NCBI RefSeq assembly: GCF_016056295.1
Contig: NZ_JAECZB010000083.1
Span: 1-46,776, forward strand
Length of the DNA stretch: 46,776 nucleotides
Source: Atlanticothrix silvestris CENA357
GTDB lineage: Bacteria; Cyanobacteriota; Cyanobacteriia; Cyanobacteriales; Nostocaceae
Direction: 5' to 3'
The notes beneath the pieces are model-generated. The model made no database searches. It was not told the DNA's origin and saw only the letters and a list, made by a program, of their open reading frames with translations. Positions 9,004-17,588 of the stretch are shown here, one piece after another. How positions within the stretch are numbered: the first letter of the stretch is position 1; every line of letters begins with the position of its first letter. Made by a program: the position numbers and the translations under genes.

Positions 9004-9184
9004 AGTCAGGCGCCATAGACCTCAGCCGTATCAATTGTAGTGATACCCGCTTCAAATGCTGCTCGAATAGTTTTAATAGAGTCAGCATCCTCAATTCCCT
9101 TCCGCATCTTTTTTCCGCTTGCCAAGTCCCCATCAAAATAGGTGTAATTTGTACGTCCGATTTCCCTAGTGTCCGCTTTTGCAT
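9004..9184 (-). pseudogene. Aldo/keto reductase N-terminal fragment, frameshifted
   Basis: The minus strand from 9184 reads MQKRTLGKSDVQITPILMGT and then, after a frame change near 9115, continues MRKGIEDADSIKTIRAAFEA and GITTIDTAEVYGA. Together these are the start of an aldo/keto reductase, through the catalytic Asp and Tyr of the DTAEVYG motif. The homology stops at about 9004, right beside the transposase remnant, so about 80% of the gene is missing. It is both frameshifted and truncated and cannot make an enzyme. Confidence 0.8.
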
Positions 9185-9263
9185 GGTGGTTCTTTAATTC
9201 ATTTTTTCGCACAATTACACACTTTAACGGTATTAACTTGAAATTAAATCAGAGCTACAGTAG

Positions 9264-9863
9264 ATGCCAATGGAATTGACTACGACTTTACATGCACTCA
9301 AAGAATGGGCAGTAGCCATAGATGCCTTAGAAAAAGGTAAAACTATTATGTTGCTCCGCAAAGGTGGTATCCGGGAAACAAAGGGACGTTTCCAAGTTGC
9401 CCATGAGCAGATTGTGCTTTATCCTACTTATGAACACCAACAAGCTTTCTTACTCAAATCTGAGTATGCCAATCTTGTATCTCCAGTAACTCCTGGTTGG
9501 CATCCAGAAATGGTTCCCATCAACAGTTGGGCACAGATTACCGATATTTTGCCTATTAGTGACGAATCAACTATCAATGCTTTACTTCCTTTTCACATTT
9601 GGAACGAGCATTTTATTAGCGATCGCCTCAAGTGGAAATCACATCAGCCGCTATATATACTCCTCCTGCGGACTTACAAATTACCCCAAGAGCAGGAAAT
9701 TTCTTATAGTCATGAATACGGAGGTTGCAAATCATGGATTGATTTAGCCCAACCTATTCAGCTACAAGATGCAAAACCTGTGTTATCTGATTTTCATTAC
9801 ACTCAACTAGTAGAGGAAATTCGCGGCATTGTGGGTGACAAGTTGTATGCTCCCAGCTTGTGA
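9264..9863 (+). CDS. DUF1802 family protein
   Basis: This 199-residue protein fits DUF1802, a family of unknown function common in cyanobacteria. Visible family traits are the N-terminal LHALKEWAVAIDALEKGKTI, the MLLRKGGIRE block (about residues 30-39) and the late YGGCKSWIDL segment. No signal peptide or membrane helix is seen, so it is probably cytosolic. It begins right after the aldo/keto reductase debris and is monocistronic. Confidence 0.8.
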   Translation: MPMELTTTLHALKEWAVAIDALEKGKTIMLLRKGGIRETKGRFQVAHEQIVLYPTYEHQQAFLLKSEYANLVSPVTPGWHPEMVPINSWAQITDILPISDESTINALLPFHIWNEHFISDRLKWKSHQPLYILLLRTYKLPQEQEISYSHEYGGCKSWIDLAQPIQLQDAKPVLSDFHYTQLVEEIRGIVGDKLYAPSL

Positions 9864-10330
9864 TATTAGGAGAACCAGCACGGTTAACTTGCTATCTGTG
9901 TAGGTAGAATTTCTGTAGTCGCATACTTTAGTCTGAAAGAATTATTTTTTCAGGCGGATTTTGCCAAGCTGCAAGAGCAGTTCGTGTCAGGTATTTGAAC
10001 TGTTGTAGCCATCAAAACAAACCGTCTGATCCCCAACCATATCCAAAAATAGTAGTTATCGATACATACACTTACAAAAACCACAGATACCATTAGGAGA
10101 ATCTTGCTTTAAAGGTAAGGTGAGGGACAAATGTTTTTTGTCTCTTTGTCTTAAATATGCAAAAGGGATTCGTCCAAATGGCGTATTCTTAATTAAGTAA
10201 TTGTACGATTTAGGTTTGTAGATAAATGGACACATACTAGGGAGATAAAAAATTATCCCACAAGGGCGAGGCAGAACTTGACAAAAATCTGCCATTATGC
10301 AAATTAAGCTAAAACGCAAAGGAGTTTGCC
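9864..10330. other. Intergenic region without a recognised gene
   Basis: This stretch has no ORF with family resemblance. A minus-strand 87-codon frame (10056-10319) has Cys-rich, low-quality composition and no homology I recognise. A clean AAAGGAG Shine-Dalgarno for the next gene is at its end (10318-10324). Confidence 0.5.
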
Positions 10331-10591
10331 ATGCATCAACAAATGTGCTGGTTATCTAAGTCTGGCGAGGATGGAGAAAAAATCTTGTATCTGCAAGCCG
10401 CGCCTCATGAGCCTTGGCGACCCTATACAGCTTGTCGACATTATGCAGTGCCGGATTATCCCATCCCAGGCGGTTCTAAAGGTTGGGCAACTTATCAAAA
10501 ATTACTGAAAGCAGGCTGGACATTAGTACCTAGCGCACGGGCAAACGAGTTTGGCAGTCAATATTCAGAGTCTAGCATCCAAAATCAATAA
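10331..10591 (+). CDS. Small conserved cyanobacterial protein, function unknown
   Basis: An 86-residue ORF is preceded by a strong Shine-Dalgarno (AAAGGAG, 6 bp before the ATG). It is rich in Trp, Pro and Tyr (EPWRPYTACRHYAVPDYPIP; later KGWATYQKLLKAGWTLV), with a C-terminal polar tail. I do not recognise a named domain. The composition and ribosome binding site argue that it is real. It has no signal peptide or membrane segment. The next gene, ggt, is convergent. Confidence 0.65.
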   Translation: MHQQMCWLSKSGEDGEKILYLQAAPHEPWRPYTACRHYAVPDYPIPGGSKGWATYQKLLKAGWTLVPSARANEFGSQYSESSIQNQ

Positions 10592-10668
10592 TCATTGGTC
10601 ATTGGACTATGACAACTTTTTTATGAATGATATACATCACTCTAGCCCCTAGCCCCTAAAGCAAATGT

Positions 10669-12429
10669 TTAAAAACCTCTAGGAAAACCTTCACCACGAG
10701 GATCGGCTGCTCCTTCTAAGGTTTCATCTGCTGTAACGACGATTGCGTTAGCATTACCCCAAGGTTCAGCTTCTTGTATCTTGTGTCCGCGGCGGCGTAA
10801 GTTTTGCAGAGTTAGAGTATCCAAACCCCAAAATTCTATCCGCAATTCATCAGGAAACCATTGATGATGTATGCGTGGAACAGAAATGGCTGAGCCAACA
10901 TCCATGTTGTATGTCAGCACATTCAAAATAATTTGCACTACCTGAGTAATGATAGTGCTACCTCCAGGTGTGCCTACTGTCATGCGGAGGCGGCCATTCT
11001 CTGTAATAATTGTAGGAGTCATACTCGATAAAGGAGTTTTGCGAGGTGCGATCGCATTAGCTTCATTGCCTACAAGTCCAAATACATTCGGCACTCCTGG
11101 TGCAACAGCAAAATCATCCATCTCATCATTCAATAAAATACCAGTTCCCGGTGTCACAACTCCAGAACCAAAACCATAGTTGACTGTAAACGTCAGACTG
11201 ACTGCGTTACGCTCCTCATCTACTACATTAAGATGGCTGGTTTCAGTAGATTCATGACGACGTGCATTCAGCCCAGCTTGACTAAAATGTTGTAAGGTTT
11301 TTAAATCTATTGGCTTAACCTCCGTTGAAGGTTGAGCCTTTTGCATATTTATTTCTTGACGGCGTTTTTTAGCGTAAGCCGGACTGATCAGTTGTTGTAC
11401 AGGGACTTTCACAAAGTCCGGATCGCCCAAATATTGTGAACGATCAGCATAAGCAATCTTCATTGCTTCCACCATTAGATGTAAGCTATCAGGATGATGC
11501 CACCCCAAAGATTTCAAATCAGTGTCACCAATAATATTTAAAATCTGCAATAGGTGAATACCTCCCGATGAAGGTGGCGGCATTGAACAAATCTTAGCTT
11601 GGCGAAAATTACCACATACGGGAGTGCGCCAGATTGATTTGTAGGCTTTCAAGTCTGCAAGTGTTATCAAACCGCCATTTTTGGCCATATCAGCTGCGAT
11701 CGCTTGAGCAATTTTGCCAGTGTAAAAACTTTGGGGATTCTGAGCAATTGCTGCTAAAGTTGTTGCTAAATCACGCTGTACCAGCCTTTCCCCTGGTTGA
11801 TAAAATTCACCATTGCGAGTAAAAATTGCCCGCGCCGCCGGATTATTAAGAATTTCTGGCTTACGGTTTTCGTACTGGGGAAGCGATCGCCAACTTACCT
11901 GAGGATTAATGATAAAACCATACTTAGCCAGAGCGATCGCAGGTTTCACCACCTCTTGCCAAGGCAGTTTACCATAACGACGCTGAACTTCATACATTCC
12001 TGCAACCGTTCCCGGTGTCGCCACAGCCAAATAACCATTTAAACTTGCATTGGGACGCACTTTTCCTTGGGCATCTAAATACATATTTCTGGTAGCTTTG
12101 AGTGGTGCGCGTTCCCGAAAATCTAGTGCTTTGATTTCTCCAGTTTTCCCAGAATGCATCAATAGAAATCCACCGCCACCAATTCCTGCCGAAAAAGGCT
12201 CAACGACAGAAATCGCAAAGGTTGTGGCGACAGCTGCATCTACTGCATTACCACCCTTGCGTAACATTAAAATTCCCGCCTCACTTGCTAAGGAATTGGC
12301 TGAAACCACCATTGCCTTTTTGCTGCGTAGAGGTAAAGTCAAGGCGGCTGATGCAACTTGGCTAACAAGAATAATATTTAGCGAAAAAACAGCGATCGCA
12401 ACTTGTCGAAATTTAGCAATAATACCCAT
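10669..12429 (-). CDS. ggt: Gamma-glutamyltranspeptidase
   Basis: GGT cleaves glutathione and other gamma-glutamyl compounds or transfers the glutamyl group; it is an exported, self-processing N-terminal-nucleophile hydrolase. The 586 residues start with a signal peptide (hydrophobic stretch about 9-28, AxA-like VASAAL). The nucleophile is Thr397 in ETSHLNVVDEERNAVS, where autocleavage would give large and small subunits. GYGFGS-like YGFGSGVV, PLSSMTPTI and the TPGGSTII block near residues 488-494 are also typical. The length is normal. A weak paralogous alternative is a cephalosporin acylase, but the motifs favour GGT. Confidence 0.94.
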   Translation of the reverse strand: MGIIAKFRQVAIAVFSLNIILVSQVASAALTLPLRSKKAMVVSANSLASEAGILMLRKGGNAVDAAVATTFAISVVEPFSAGIGGGGFLLMHSGKTGEIKALDFRERAPLKATRNMYLDAQGKVRPNASLNGYLAVATPGTVAGMYEVQRRYGKLPWQEVVKPAIALAKYGFIINPQVSWRSLPQYENRKPEILNNPAARAIFTRNGEFYQPGERLVQRDLATTLAAIAQNPQSFYTGKIAQAIAADMAKNGGLITLADLKAYKSIWRTPVCGNFRQAKICSMPPPSSGGIHLLQILNIIGDTDLKSLGWHHPDSLHLMVEAMKIAYADRSQYLGDPDFVKVPVQQLISPAYAKKRRQEINMQKAQPSTEVKPIDLKTLQHFSQAGLNARRHESTETSHLNVVDEERNAVSLTFTVNYGFGSGVVTPGTGILLNDEMDDFAVAPGVPNVFGLVGNEANAIAPRKTPLSSMTPTIITENGRLRMTVGTPGGSTIITQVVQIILNVLTYNMDVGSAISVPRIHHQWFPDELRIEFWGLDTLTLQNLRRRGHKIQEAEPWGNANAIVVTADETLEGAADPRGEGFPRGF

Positions 12430-12610
12430 TTAAAATGCCATTGTGTTTGACATTTCTTAGCCTACCGCTAAGCGGGTAAGTTGAAAGGCGATCGCTAGAT
12501 CCTGTTGAAGTTTATGGATACGTTTGTTACTATTAAATTTGTAAGGACAAATGCCGTACGTTTGATTTTTTTGGTAAACATTTTTCTTATCATGTAGAGG
12601 GTATTGTATT

Positions 12611-12928
12611 ATGGCTGATACCGTGGCTAGAAGCCGCCAAGTCAATTTAACGCGCTCTAGACGTAGGAATGAGCGTTTGGAAGCTCGTATCAGTAAAGAA
12701 CAAAAAGAAGTTTTCCAGCGTGCTGCTGAGATTCAAGGTCGAACATTAACAGATTTTGTGATTAACAGCGTTATGAACGCTGCCAAACAGATTATTCAGG
12801 AGCATGAAATGATAATCTTAAGCAGACAAGACCAAGAAGTTTTTGTGGAAGCACTCCTCAATCCACCAGAACCAAGTGCAAAATTAAAAACTGCTGCTCA
12901 ACGCTATAAACAAAACATGGGTGTATGA
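12611..12928 (+). CDS. DUF1778 antitoxin (TacA-like, ribbon-helix-helix)
   Basis: This 105-residue protein has an N-terminal ribbon-helix-helix DNA-binding region (RLEARISKEQKEVFQRAAEI, then GRTLTDFVINSV) and a C-terminal tail of the type that wraps around the cognate toxin. DUF1778 proteins neutralise GNAT toxins and repress their own operon. A purine-rich AGAGGG is 11-16 bp before the ATG. The next gene, the GNAT toxin, starts at the base after this stop codon, so the two are translationally coupled. Confidence 0.88.
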   Translation: MADTVARSRQVNLTRSRRRNERLEARISKEQKEVFQRAAEIQGRTLTDFVINSVMNAAKQIIQEHEMIILSRQDQEVFVEALLNPPEPSAKLKTAAQRYKQNMGV

Positions 12929-13444
12929 GTGGCGTTGATTGAGACTTTTGATGATTATTTAATAGAGCCGTTGGGCAAGCATGACCGGGCGGCTTTTTCT
13001 TGTGGTGTTGAAACATTGGATCGTTATTTAAAACAGCAAGCTGGACAAGATGCCCGTAAACGCGTAGCTGCTCCCCTCGTTTTAGTAGAAAAAAGTTCTG
13101 GTATCATTGCTGGTTATTACACACTTTCATCAACAAGTATTAAATTTGAAGAATTACCAATAGAGTTAAGTAAGAAACTGCCAAAATATCCTATTGTTCC
13201 TGCAACTCTTTTAGGTAGATTAGCAGTTGATAAAAATCACCGAAAAAAAGGGTTGGGAGAGATGCTATTAATGGATGCACTCTATCGCAGCCTAAAAAGT
13301 GAAATAGCTGCTATAGCTGTAGTAGTCGATGCCAAAGATGATGCAGCGCGATCTTTTTACGAGCATTATAATTTTATTCGTTTTCCTAATTTTTCTCATA
13401 AATTATTTATTATGCTAGAGACAGTTGCCAAAATGTTTGCATAA
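12929..13444 (+). CDS. GNAT toxin (TacT/AtaT-like)
   Basis: This 171-residue acetyltransferase begins with GTG right after the antitoxin TGA. Family traits include the N-terminal LIEPLGKHDRAAFSCGVETL, with the common 'F.CG...LD.YL' signature (DRYLKQQA), an acetyl-CoA loop Arg105-Gly110 (RKKGLG), and Tyr144 in ARSFYEHYNF at the position of the catalytic tyrosine in TacT. Characterised relatives acetylate aminoacyl-tRNA and stop translation. All key residues are present, so the toxin looks active. Which tRNA it would target cannot be told from the sequence. Confidence 0.88.
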   Translation: MALIETFDDYLIEPLGKHDRAAFSCGVETLDRYLKQQAGQDARKRVAAPLVLVEKSSGIIAGYYTLSSTSIKFEELPIELSKKLPKYPIVPATLLGRLAVDKNHRKKGLGEMLLMDALYRSLKSEIAAIAVVVDAKDDAARSFYEHYNFIRFPNFSHKLFIMLETVAKMFA

Positions 13445-13569
13445 ATAATCTGCAATATTGTTGTGATCGCTACCTGTTGTTTTTTTCATAACAACTTATG
13501 GAAAAAGAATTTCTCCCAAATATGAGAGAAATCCTCAATTTTGAGCATTCAAACCAGGATATTAAATTG

Positions 13570-14115
13570 TTATCTTCTTAAAGAAATAACTTCAAACTCG
13601 AAAGAAGCAATCAGACGCTCATCAACGTAAACTTGTATTTTATGTTTACCGCCTGGATCACCAGGGGTGATTGTCCAAAAATTTTCAATTACACCATCTG
13701 AAGCCATCTGTGTACGCTTCGTTACAGATTCAACACCATCTGCTGATACTGAGAAGTTTTCCCCATCATCCGTAGCCCAAGTTTCTGGACGTTTTGGCAA
13801 TCGCAGAACTTCTCGCCATGTCACTTCACCTGTATAGTCTTTCAGTTGAATACGCCAGCCATATTTGCCGCCTTGGCTGAGTAAGATTCTGTTAGTAGGA
13901 GTAAAGTTACCTCTCCCATTGGAGTCAACTCTCAGCACTCCAAACTCAGCTTTACTGACAGTAATGAGTTTAGGATTACTTGACTGAGAAATTGACCCAG
14001 AAGATGCCATAGTATCGTTTGCTACTGGTAAAGTAGCACTAATTGGCTGAGAAACTATGACTCCAGATATCAACCAAGAAGAAGTTAGTCTAATTGTCGC
14101 AGTCACAATTCTCAT
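13570..14115 (-). CDS. Secreted beta-rich protein, function unknown
   Basis: This 181-residue protein has a weak signal-peptide-like N-terminus (MRIVTATIRLTSSWLISGVI, then a Ser/Ala-rich linker to about residue 45). The remainder is beta-strand rich (FGVLRVDSNGRGNFTPTNRI, YGWRIQLKDYTGEVTWREVL, HKIQVYVDERLIASFEFEV), which suggests one Ig-like or sandwich domain. It faintly recalls DUF3859, but I cannot confirm that. It is probably periplasmic. It is flanked by the convergent TA pair and a co-oriented TPR gene 99 bp upstream. Confidence 0.6.
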   Translation of the reverse strand: MRIVTATIRLTSSWLISGVIVSQPISATLPVANDTMASSGSISQSSNPKLITVSKAEFGVLRVDSNGRGNFTPTNRILLSQGGKYGWRIQLKDYTGEVTWREVLRLPKRPETWATDDGENFSVSADGVESVTKRTQMASDGVIENFWTITPGDPGGKHKIQVYVDERLIASFEFEVISLRR

Positions 14116-14214
14116 TAGTCAAATTTTTTGGTCAGTTACTGATACTTATTCAAGCACTTTGACTGATCTTCCGGGTTGATGTTGTTGACTGTAGAACTAA
14201 AAACAAAATTGCTT

Positions 14215-14937
14215 CTACCAATCAGAACGTTGAGGAAATAGTAACTCATCTAGCCAATTTTCCAGTTGTAAACGTAAACGACAACCAAGAACATCTTTTC
14301 TGTTGAAGATGGGTAATTGAGTGAGGGCGCGACGATAATCAGCGATCGCACAATTCCAATCACCCCAAAGATGATAAGTTCTGCCGCGTTCAGCCCAAAT
14401 ATGACCTTCTAGTTGACCAAAAATCAACGCTATCTCAAAATTATCAGTTGCCTCTTCGTATTGTCCTAAGTCACGCAAGGTGATACCTCGATTAATCCAC
14501 GCTCTCACATAGCTAGGATTTAGGTCAATGGCTCGATCATAGTCGGTAAGTGCAGCTGCTAATTCCCCACGGGCTGCATAATAATTAGCTCGGTTGTTAT
14601 AAGCACTAGCTAAATGAGGATTAAGTTGTAAAGCGGTGTTATAGTCGCGCCATGCTTTTTGCGCTTCACCACTTTGAAAATAAATCAAGCCTCGATTGTT
14701 GTAATCAATGGCATTTTGCGGATGGCGGTGAATCAATTGGCTTAATAGTGCGATCGCTTTAGTGTAATCTCCTTGTTGAGCTAACTTCAAAGCGCCAGAG
14801 CGTAAGTAGCTGTTTTTTAAAGCAGATTCCCCGCGATCGCTAGTCTCATGCTCTTGAGCTTCTGATGTAGTATTTACAACAAACTGATAACAATTATTTT
14901 GCTGGCCGTCAGAAGCTAAAAATGAGTGACTATTCAT
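14215..14937 (-). CDS. TPR repeat protein
   Basis: This 240-residue protein has about 45 polar residues at the N-terminus followed by about five tetratricopeptide repeats: ALKLAQQGDYTKAIALLSQL, then NAIDYNNRGLIYFQSGEAQK, ASAYNNRANYYAARGELAAA, VRAWINRGITLRDLGQYEEA and HIWAERGRTYHLWGDWNCAI. TPR arrays act as protein-protein scaffolds; partners are unknown. No signal peptide or membrane helix is seen. It may be co-transcribed with the secreted protein downstream (13570). Confidence 0.85.
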   Translation of the reverse strand: MNSHSFLASDGQQNNCYQFVVNTTSEAQEHETSDRGESALKNSYLRSGALKLAQQGDYTKAIALLSQLIHRHPQNAIDYNNRGLIYFQSGEAQKAWRDYNTALQLNPHLASAYNNRANYYAARGELAAALTDYDRAIDLNPSYVRAWINRGITLRDLGQYEEATDNFEIALIFGQLEGHIWAERGRTYHLWGDWNCAIADYRRALTQLPIFNRKDVLGCRLRLQLENWLDELLFPQRSDW

Positions 14938-15240
14938 GTTTCCTACCTGAGCTACTTGCTCTTTGCAATCAAATTAGAATTTGCCGCAGTAATGGTGATT
15001 TATCTGTATGTAACTTTTTAATGTGCTTATGATTACTTAAGTTTTAATTTCAAAACTGTATTTAAAGCACTGCAACAATCAGAAAAATTCACCTTATACA
15101 AACAATTCATGCTCCAATCTGATAATAGATACGTCATCCCCAAGTTGAATTCCAGAAACAGTTAATCTCCATCTTCAAGACTAATCAAGTAGGGAGAGCG
15201 AGAACTTGGTAAAATATGTAAATTCTGATAAATTTTTCTT
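14938..15240. other. Divergent intergenic region
   Basis: This is spacer between the divergent TPR and 15241 genes, AT-rich, with no ORF or strong hairpin seen. Both promoters should lie here. Confidence 0.5.
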
Positions 15241-15705
15241 ATGACAACAGCAACTTCTTATCAAAATGCTCCCGATTTAGTAAATGATGACTATATAGTT
15301 ATAGGTTTGGCAACCTGCTTCATCAAAGAAGATGGAGAAGTTCATCAAGTAGAAGTAATAGAGCCGATTCCTTCTGCGGCTTTGGAAGCACTATTGAAAG
15401 GTATTCCCACTTCCTATAAGCTGGCTTGTGCAACCACTCTGGGAGCTTTGCTAGACGGCGATACACCGTTTTTACCAGACGGATTCCCAGAATCGGCTCA
15501 GTTGGGAGAGGAATTTGTATCACGAGTATTTGCAGCGGCCCGTACCTACAAGCGTCGTGAAACAGCAAAATCCCTAATTCCCTTAGAAACAACTTATACT
15601 GACTTAAATTATTCGATTGAGCGCAAACGGGTGCTAAATGCCGCTAGAGTTGTCACTAAAGAAGACAACATTAAACAGCATTCCCACACTCACAAAGTTC
15701 TTTAA
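15241..15705 (+). CDS. Conserved cyanobacterial hypothetical protein
   Basis: This 154-residue protein has no domain I recognise. It has a compact N-terminal part (DDYIVIGLATCFIKEDGEVH, then QVEVIEPIPSAALEALLKGI), a middle GALLDGDTPFLPDGFPES segment and a charged, His-rich C-terminus (IKQHSHTHKVL) that could bind metal. No export signal is seen. The GST gene begins 12 bp after its stop, so the two are probably one transcription unit and may share a redox or detoxification role (inference). Confidence 0.7.
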   Translation: MTTATSYQNAPDLVNDDYIVIGLATCFIKEDGEVHQVEVIEPIPSAALEALLKGIPTSYKLACATTLGALLDGDTPFLPDGFPESAQLGEEFVSRVFAAARTYKRRETAKSLIPLETTYTDLNYSIERKRVLNAARVVTKEDNIKQHSHTHKVL

Positions 15706-15717
15706 TCTCAAGTAATT

Positions 15718-16275
15718 ATGCTGAAACTTTACGGTGGCGCTCGTAGTCGTGCGTCAATAATCCAGTGGTATTTAGATGAATTGGGAATTACCTACGAATT
15801 TGTGATGCTGGATATGCAAGCAGGCGAACATATTCAGCCTGAGTATTTGAAAATTAACCCCATAGGCAAAGTTCCAGCAATTGTGGATGGGGACTTCCAG
15901 CTTTGGGAATCAGGAGCAATTTTGTTATATCTTGCTGATAAGTACAGCAAAACACAGCTTTCGCCAGAGGAGCGTGCTGTATTGTCTCAGTGGGTTTTAT
16001 TTGCTAATGCTACCCTCGGCCCAGGAATTTTTATAGAAGCGAATAGAGAACGGGAAATGTCTCGCTTGTTAACTCCTTTGAATGACGTTTTCGGGCAGCA
16101 ACCTTTTTTACTGGGTAATGAATTTAGTGTCGCTGATGTGGCAGTGGGGTCTATCCTGAGTTACATTCCCATGATGCTGAAGCTAGATCTCAGTTCTTAT
16201 CCTGCCGTACTGGACTATATTAAGCGCATGTCTGAACGTCCAGCATTTCAAAAAAGCATTGGTAAAAGAGCTTAA
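15718..16275 (+). CDS. Glutathione S-transferase family protein
   Basis: This 185-residue protein has the GST layout: a thioredoxin-like N-terminal domain (MLKLYGGARSRASIIQWYLD at residues 1-20, with Ser/Arg near residues 9-11 as candidate catalytic positions), the cis-Pro and Glu-Ser glutathione motifs (GKVPAIVDGDFQLWESGAI, about 50-68), and an all-helical C-terminal domain with the N-capping FSVADVAVGS motif. Cyanobacterial GSTs detoxify electrophiles and peroxides; the class was not resolved. It is slightly shorter than the usual 200-220 residues. Confidence 0.87.
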   Translation: MLKLYGGARSRASIIQWYLDELGITYEFVMLDMQAGEHIQPEYLKINPIGKVPAIVDGDFQLWESGAILLYLADKYSKTQLSPEERAVLSQWVLFANATLGPGIFIEANREREMSRLLTPLNDVFGQQPFLLGNEFSVADVAVGSILSYIPMMLKLDLSSYPAVLDYIKRMSERPAFQKSIGKRA

Positions 16276-16280
16276 TTAAA

Positions 16281-16313
16281 GGGTGGGCATTGCCACCCTA
16301 AAACTGTTTTAGG
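16281..16313. terminator. Double hairpin between convergent GST and yajQ-like genes
   Basis: GGGTGG and CCACCC form a 6-bp stem (16281-16298), and the overlapping CCTAAAACTGTTTTAGG (16297-16313) is a 7-bp stem. They sit 6 bp after the GST stop codon and before the convergent gene ends at 16373. A/T-rich flanks make a bidirectional terminator plausible, though there is no long T run. Confidence 0.5.
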
Positions 16314-16372
16314 ACTCCCGAAAAATCAATCTTCCAATCTGAAAGCTGGATATTTTTGGAACTGGAAGTCCC

Positions 16373-16864
16373 TTAACGATAATTTGTAAATTGCAAAGCC
16401 ACAGGATAGTCTTCTTGCTTTAGACGCTGGATGACAGTTTGTAAGTCATCTTTATCTTTAGCAGATACCCGTACAGCATCGCCTTGAATTGAGACTTGTA
16501 CCTTTTTGAACTCATCACGAATCAATTTGGAAATTTGTTTAGCAATTTCCTGGCTGATACCTTTTTTGAGTGTAATTTCTTGACGCACACGGTTGCCGCT
16601 AGCTGAATCAACTTTGCCAAAATCAAAGATTTTCTGAGAAAGGTTGCGTTTAGCAGCTTTTTCTCGCAAGATGTTGTGTACAGAATCTAAGGTAAACTCA
16701 CTGTCGGTATTAATAGTAATAGTTTGTTCACTTAACTCGACAGTAGTTTGAGTATCTTTGAGGTCGTAACGACCTTTAATATCTCGTACAACTTGATCGA
16801 TGGTATTAACTAATTCTTGTCGATCAAAGTCACTCACGATGTCAAAGGAATAAGTAGAAGCCAT
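16373..16864 (-). CDS. YajQ family nucleotide-binding protein
   Basis: This protein belongs to the YajQ (DUF520) family, small two-domain ferredoxin-fold proteins; a Xanthomonas homolog binds cyclic di-GMP. Family blocks are [20 protein letters not shown] at the start, [14 protein letters not shown] (about 32-45), [20 protein letters not shown] and the ending [18 protein letters not shown] chose the ATG at 16864 (163 residues), the usual family N-terminus. An in-frame ATG two codons upstream would add only Met-Phe. The gene is convergent with the GST gene. Confidence 0.9.
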   Translation of the reverse strand: MASTYSFDIVSDFDRQELVNTIDQVVRDIKGRYDLKDTQTTVELSEQTITINTDSEFTLDSVHNILREKAAKRNLSQKIFDFGKVDSASGNRVRQEITLKKGISQEIAKQISKLIRDEFKKVQVSIQGDAVRVSAKDKDDLQTVIQRLKQEDYPVALQFTNYR

Positions 16865-16911
16865 AAACAATGTTGGATTTTAGATGTTGGATTTCGGATT
16901 AGGTATTGGGA

Positions 16912-16990
16912 AGAAGGGTAAGGGAGAAAGGGAAAGGGTTAAGGGGTTTGTTTCTTCATCCTTTACCCTTTAACCTTTTCCCTCTTGTTG
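16912..16990 (-). repeat. Interspersed purine-rich repeat, inverted copy of 4013-4110
   Basis: The reverse complement of 16935-16990 reads CAACAAGAGG, GAAAAGGTTAAAGGGTAAAG, GATGAAGAAACAAACCC. The same string occurs on the plus strand at 4036-4099, differing there by an extra AGG and two extra GGGTAAA heptamers. It sits between the yajQ-like and MAPEG genes and codes for nothing recognisable. Confidence 0.8.
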
Positions 16991-17031
16991 CTCCTCTGTT
17001 CTCCATACTCCCCCTAGTCCCTAATCTCACA

Positions 17032-17454
17032 TTAACTATTAGCTTGGATGATGCTCAAAACAATGAGAGTAGCACTGCCAAGAGAGCTAACGGCAAACAT
17101 CAACGATCGCAAAAGCGGTATGTTCACAATATAAAAAATCGAGTATAGCAACCGAGCCACAACAAAAGCGATCGCTGCGACTGCTGCTGTAGGAGAATTG
17201 ACTCCAGTTACATAAGCCATTAATGCGGCGCTGGCAAATACTATGAATGTTTCAAACGAATTTTGGTGTGCCCAGGTAGCTCGTTGAGCATACGGAGGTA
17301 ATTTGTCAAACTTGGCACGAGGAGTCGCAAATGCCTCATACCCAATTTGTACACGAGCATAAGCTACCAATAAAAACGGCAGATAAATTAGCGCGGCAGC
17401 TGCCGCAATAGAGTACACAAAAATAGTAGACACAGGCAGTTGCGATAACGTCAT
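17032..17454 (-). CDS. MAPEG family membrane protein
   Basis: This MAPEG (membrane-associated eicosanoid/glutathione metabolism) protein has about 140 residues and four hydrophobic helices: IFVYSIAAAAALIYLPFLLV, then FETFIVFASAALMAYVTGV, AAVAAIAFVVARLLYSIFYI and SLMFAVSSLGSATLIVLSII. The conserved RATWAHQNSFETF segment (about 60-72) before helix 2 is the family hallmark and contributes to glutathione binding. The frame stays open to a TTG at 17466; I prefer the ATG at 17454. Its enzymatic activity is unknown. Confidence 0.85.
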   Translation of the reverse strand: MTLSQLPVSTIFVYSIAAAAALIYLPFLLVAYARVQIGYEAFATPRAKFDKLPPYAQRATWAHQNSFETFIVFASAALMAYVTGVNSPTAAVAAIAFVVARLLYSIFYIVNIPLLRSLMFAVSSLGSATLIVLSIIQANS

Positions 17455-17588
17455 CAAACCAATCAATAGTAGTAGTTTTTAGTTGGTCATCATCAATCAG
17501 TAATAGGTAATTCGGCAAACCCGACTACCCATTACTAATTTGCATTTTCCTATATCTATCATTACCTGGGCGAGGACTACACTTAGCT

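Noticed and set aside
10056-10319. Minus-strand 87-codon ORF as a gene
   Set aside because: Composition is poor, no family resemblance was seen, and it begins in the upstream region of the strong Shine-Dalgarno gene at 10331.
10949-12433. Several plus-strand ORFs inside ggt
   Set aside because: They are antisense shadows of a well-conserved enzyme gene and show no domain of their own.
13520-13550. ATTTCTC/GAGAAAT hairpin between the GNAT toxin and the secreted protein gene as a terminator
   Set aside because: The stem is short and there is no T run on either side, so the call is too weak.
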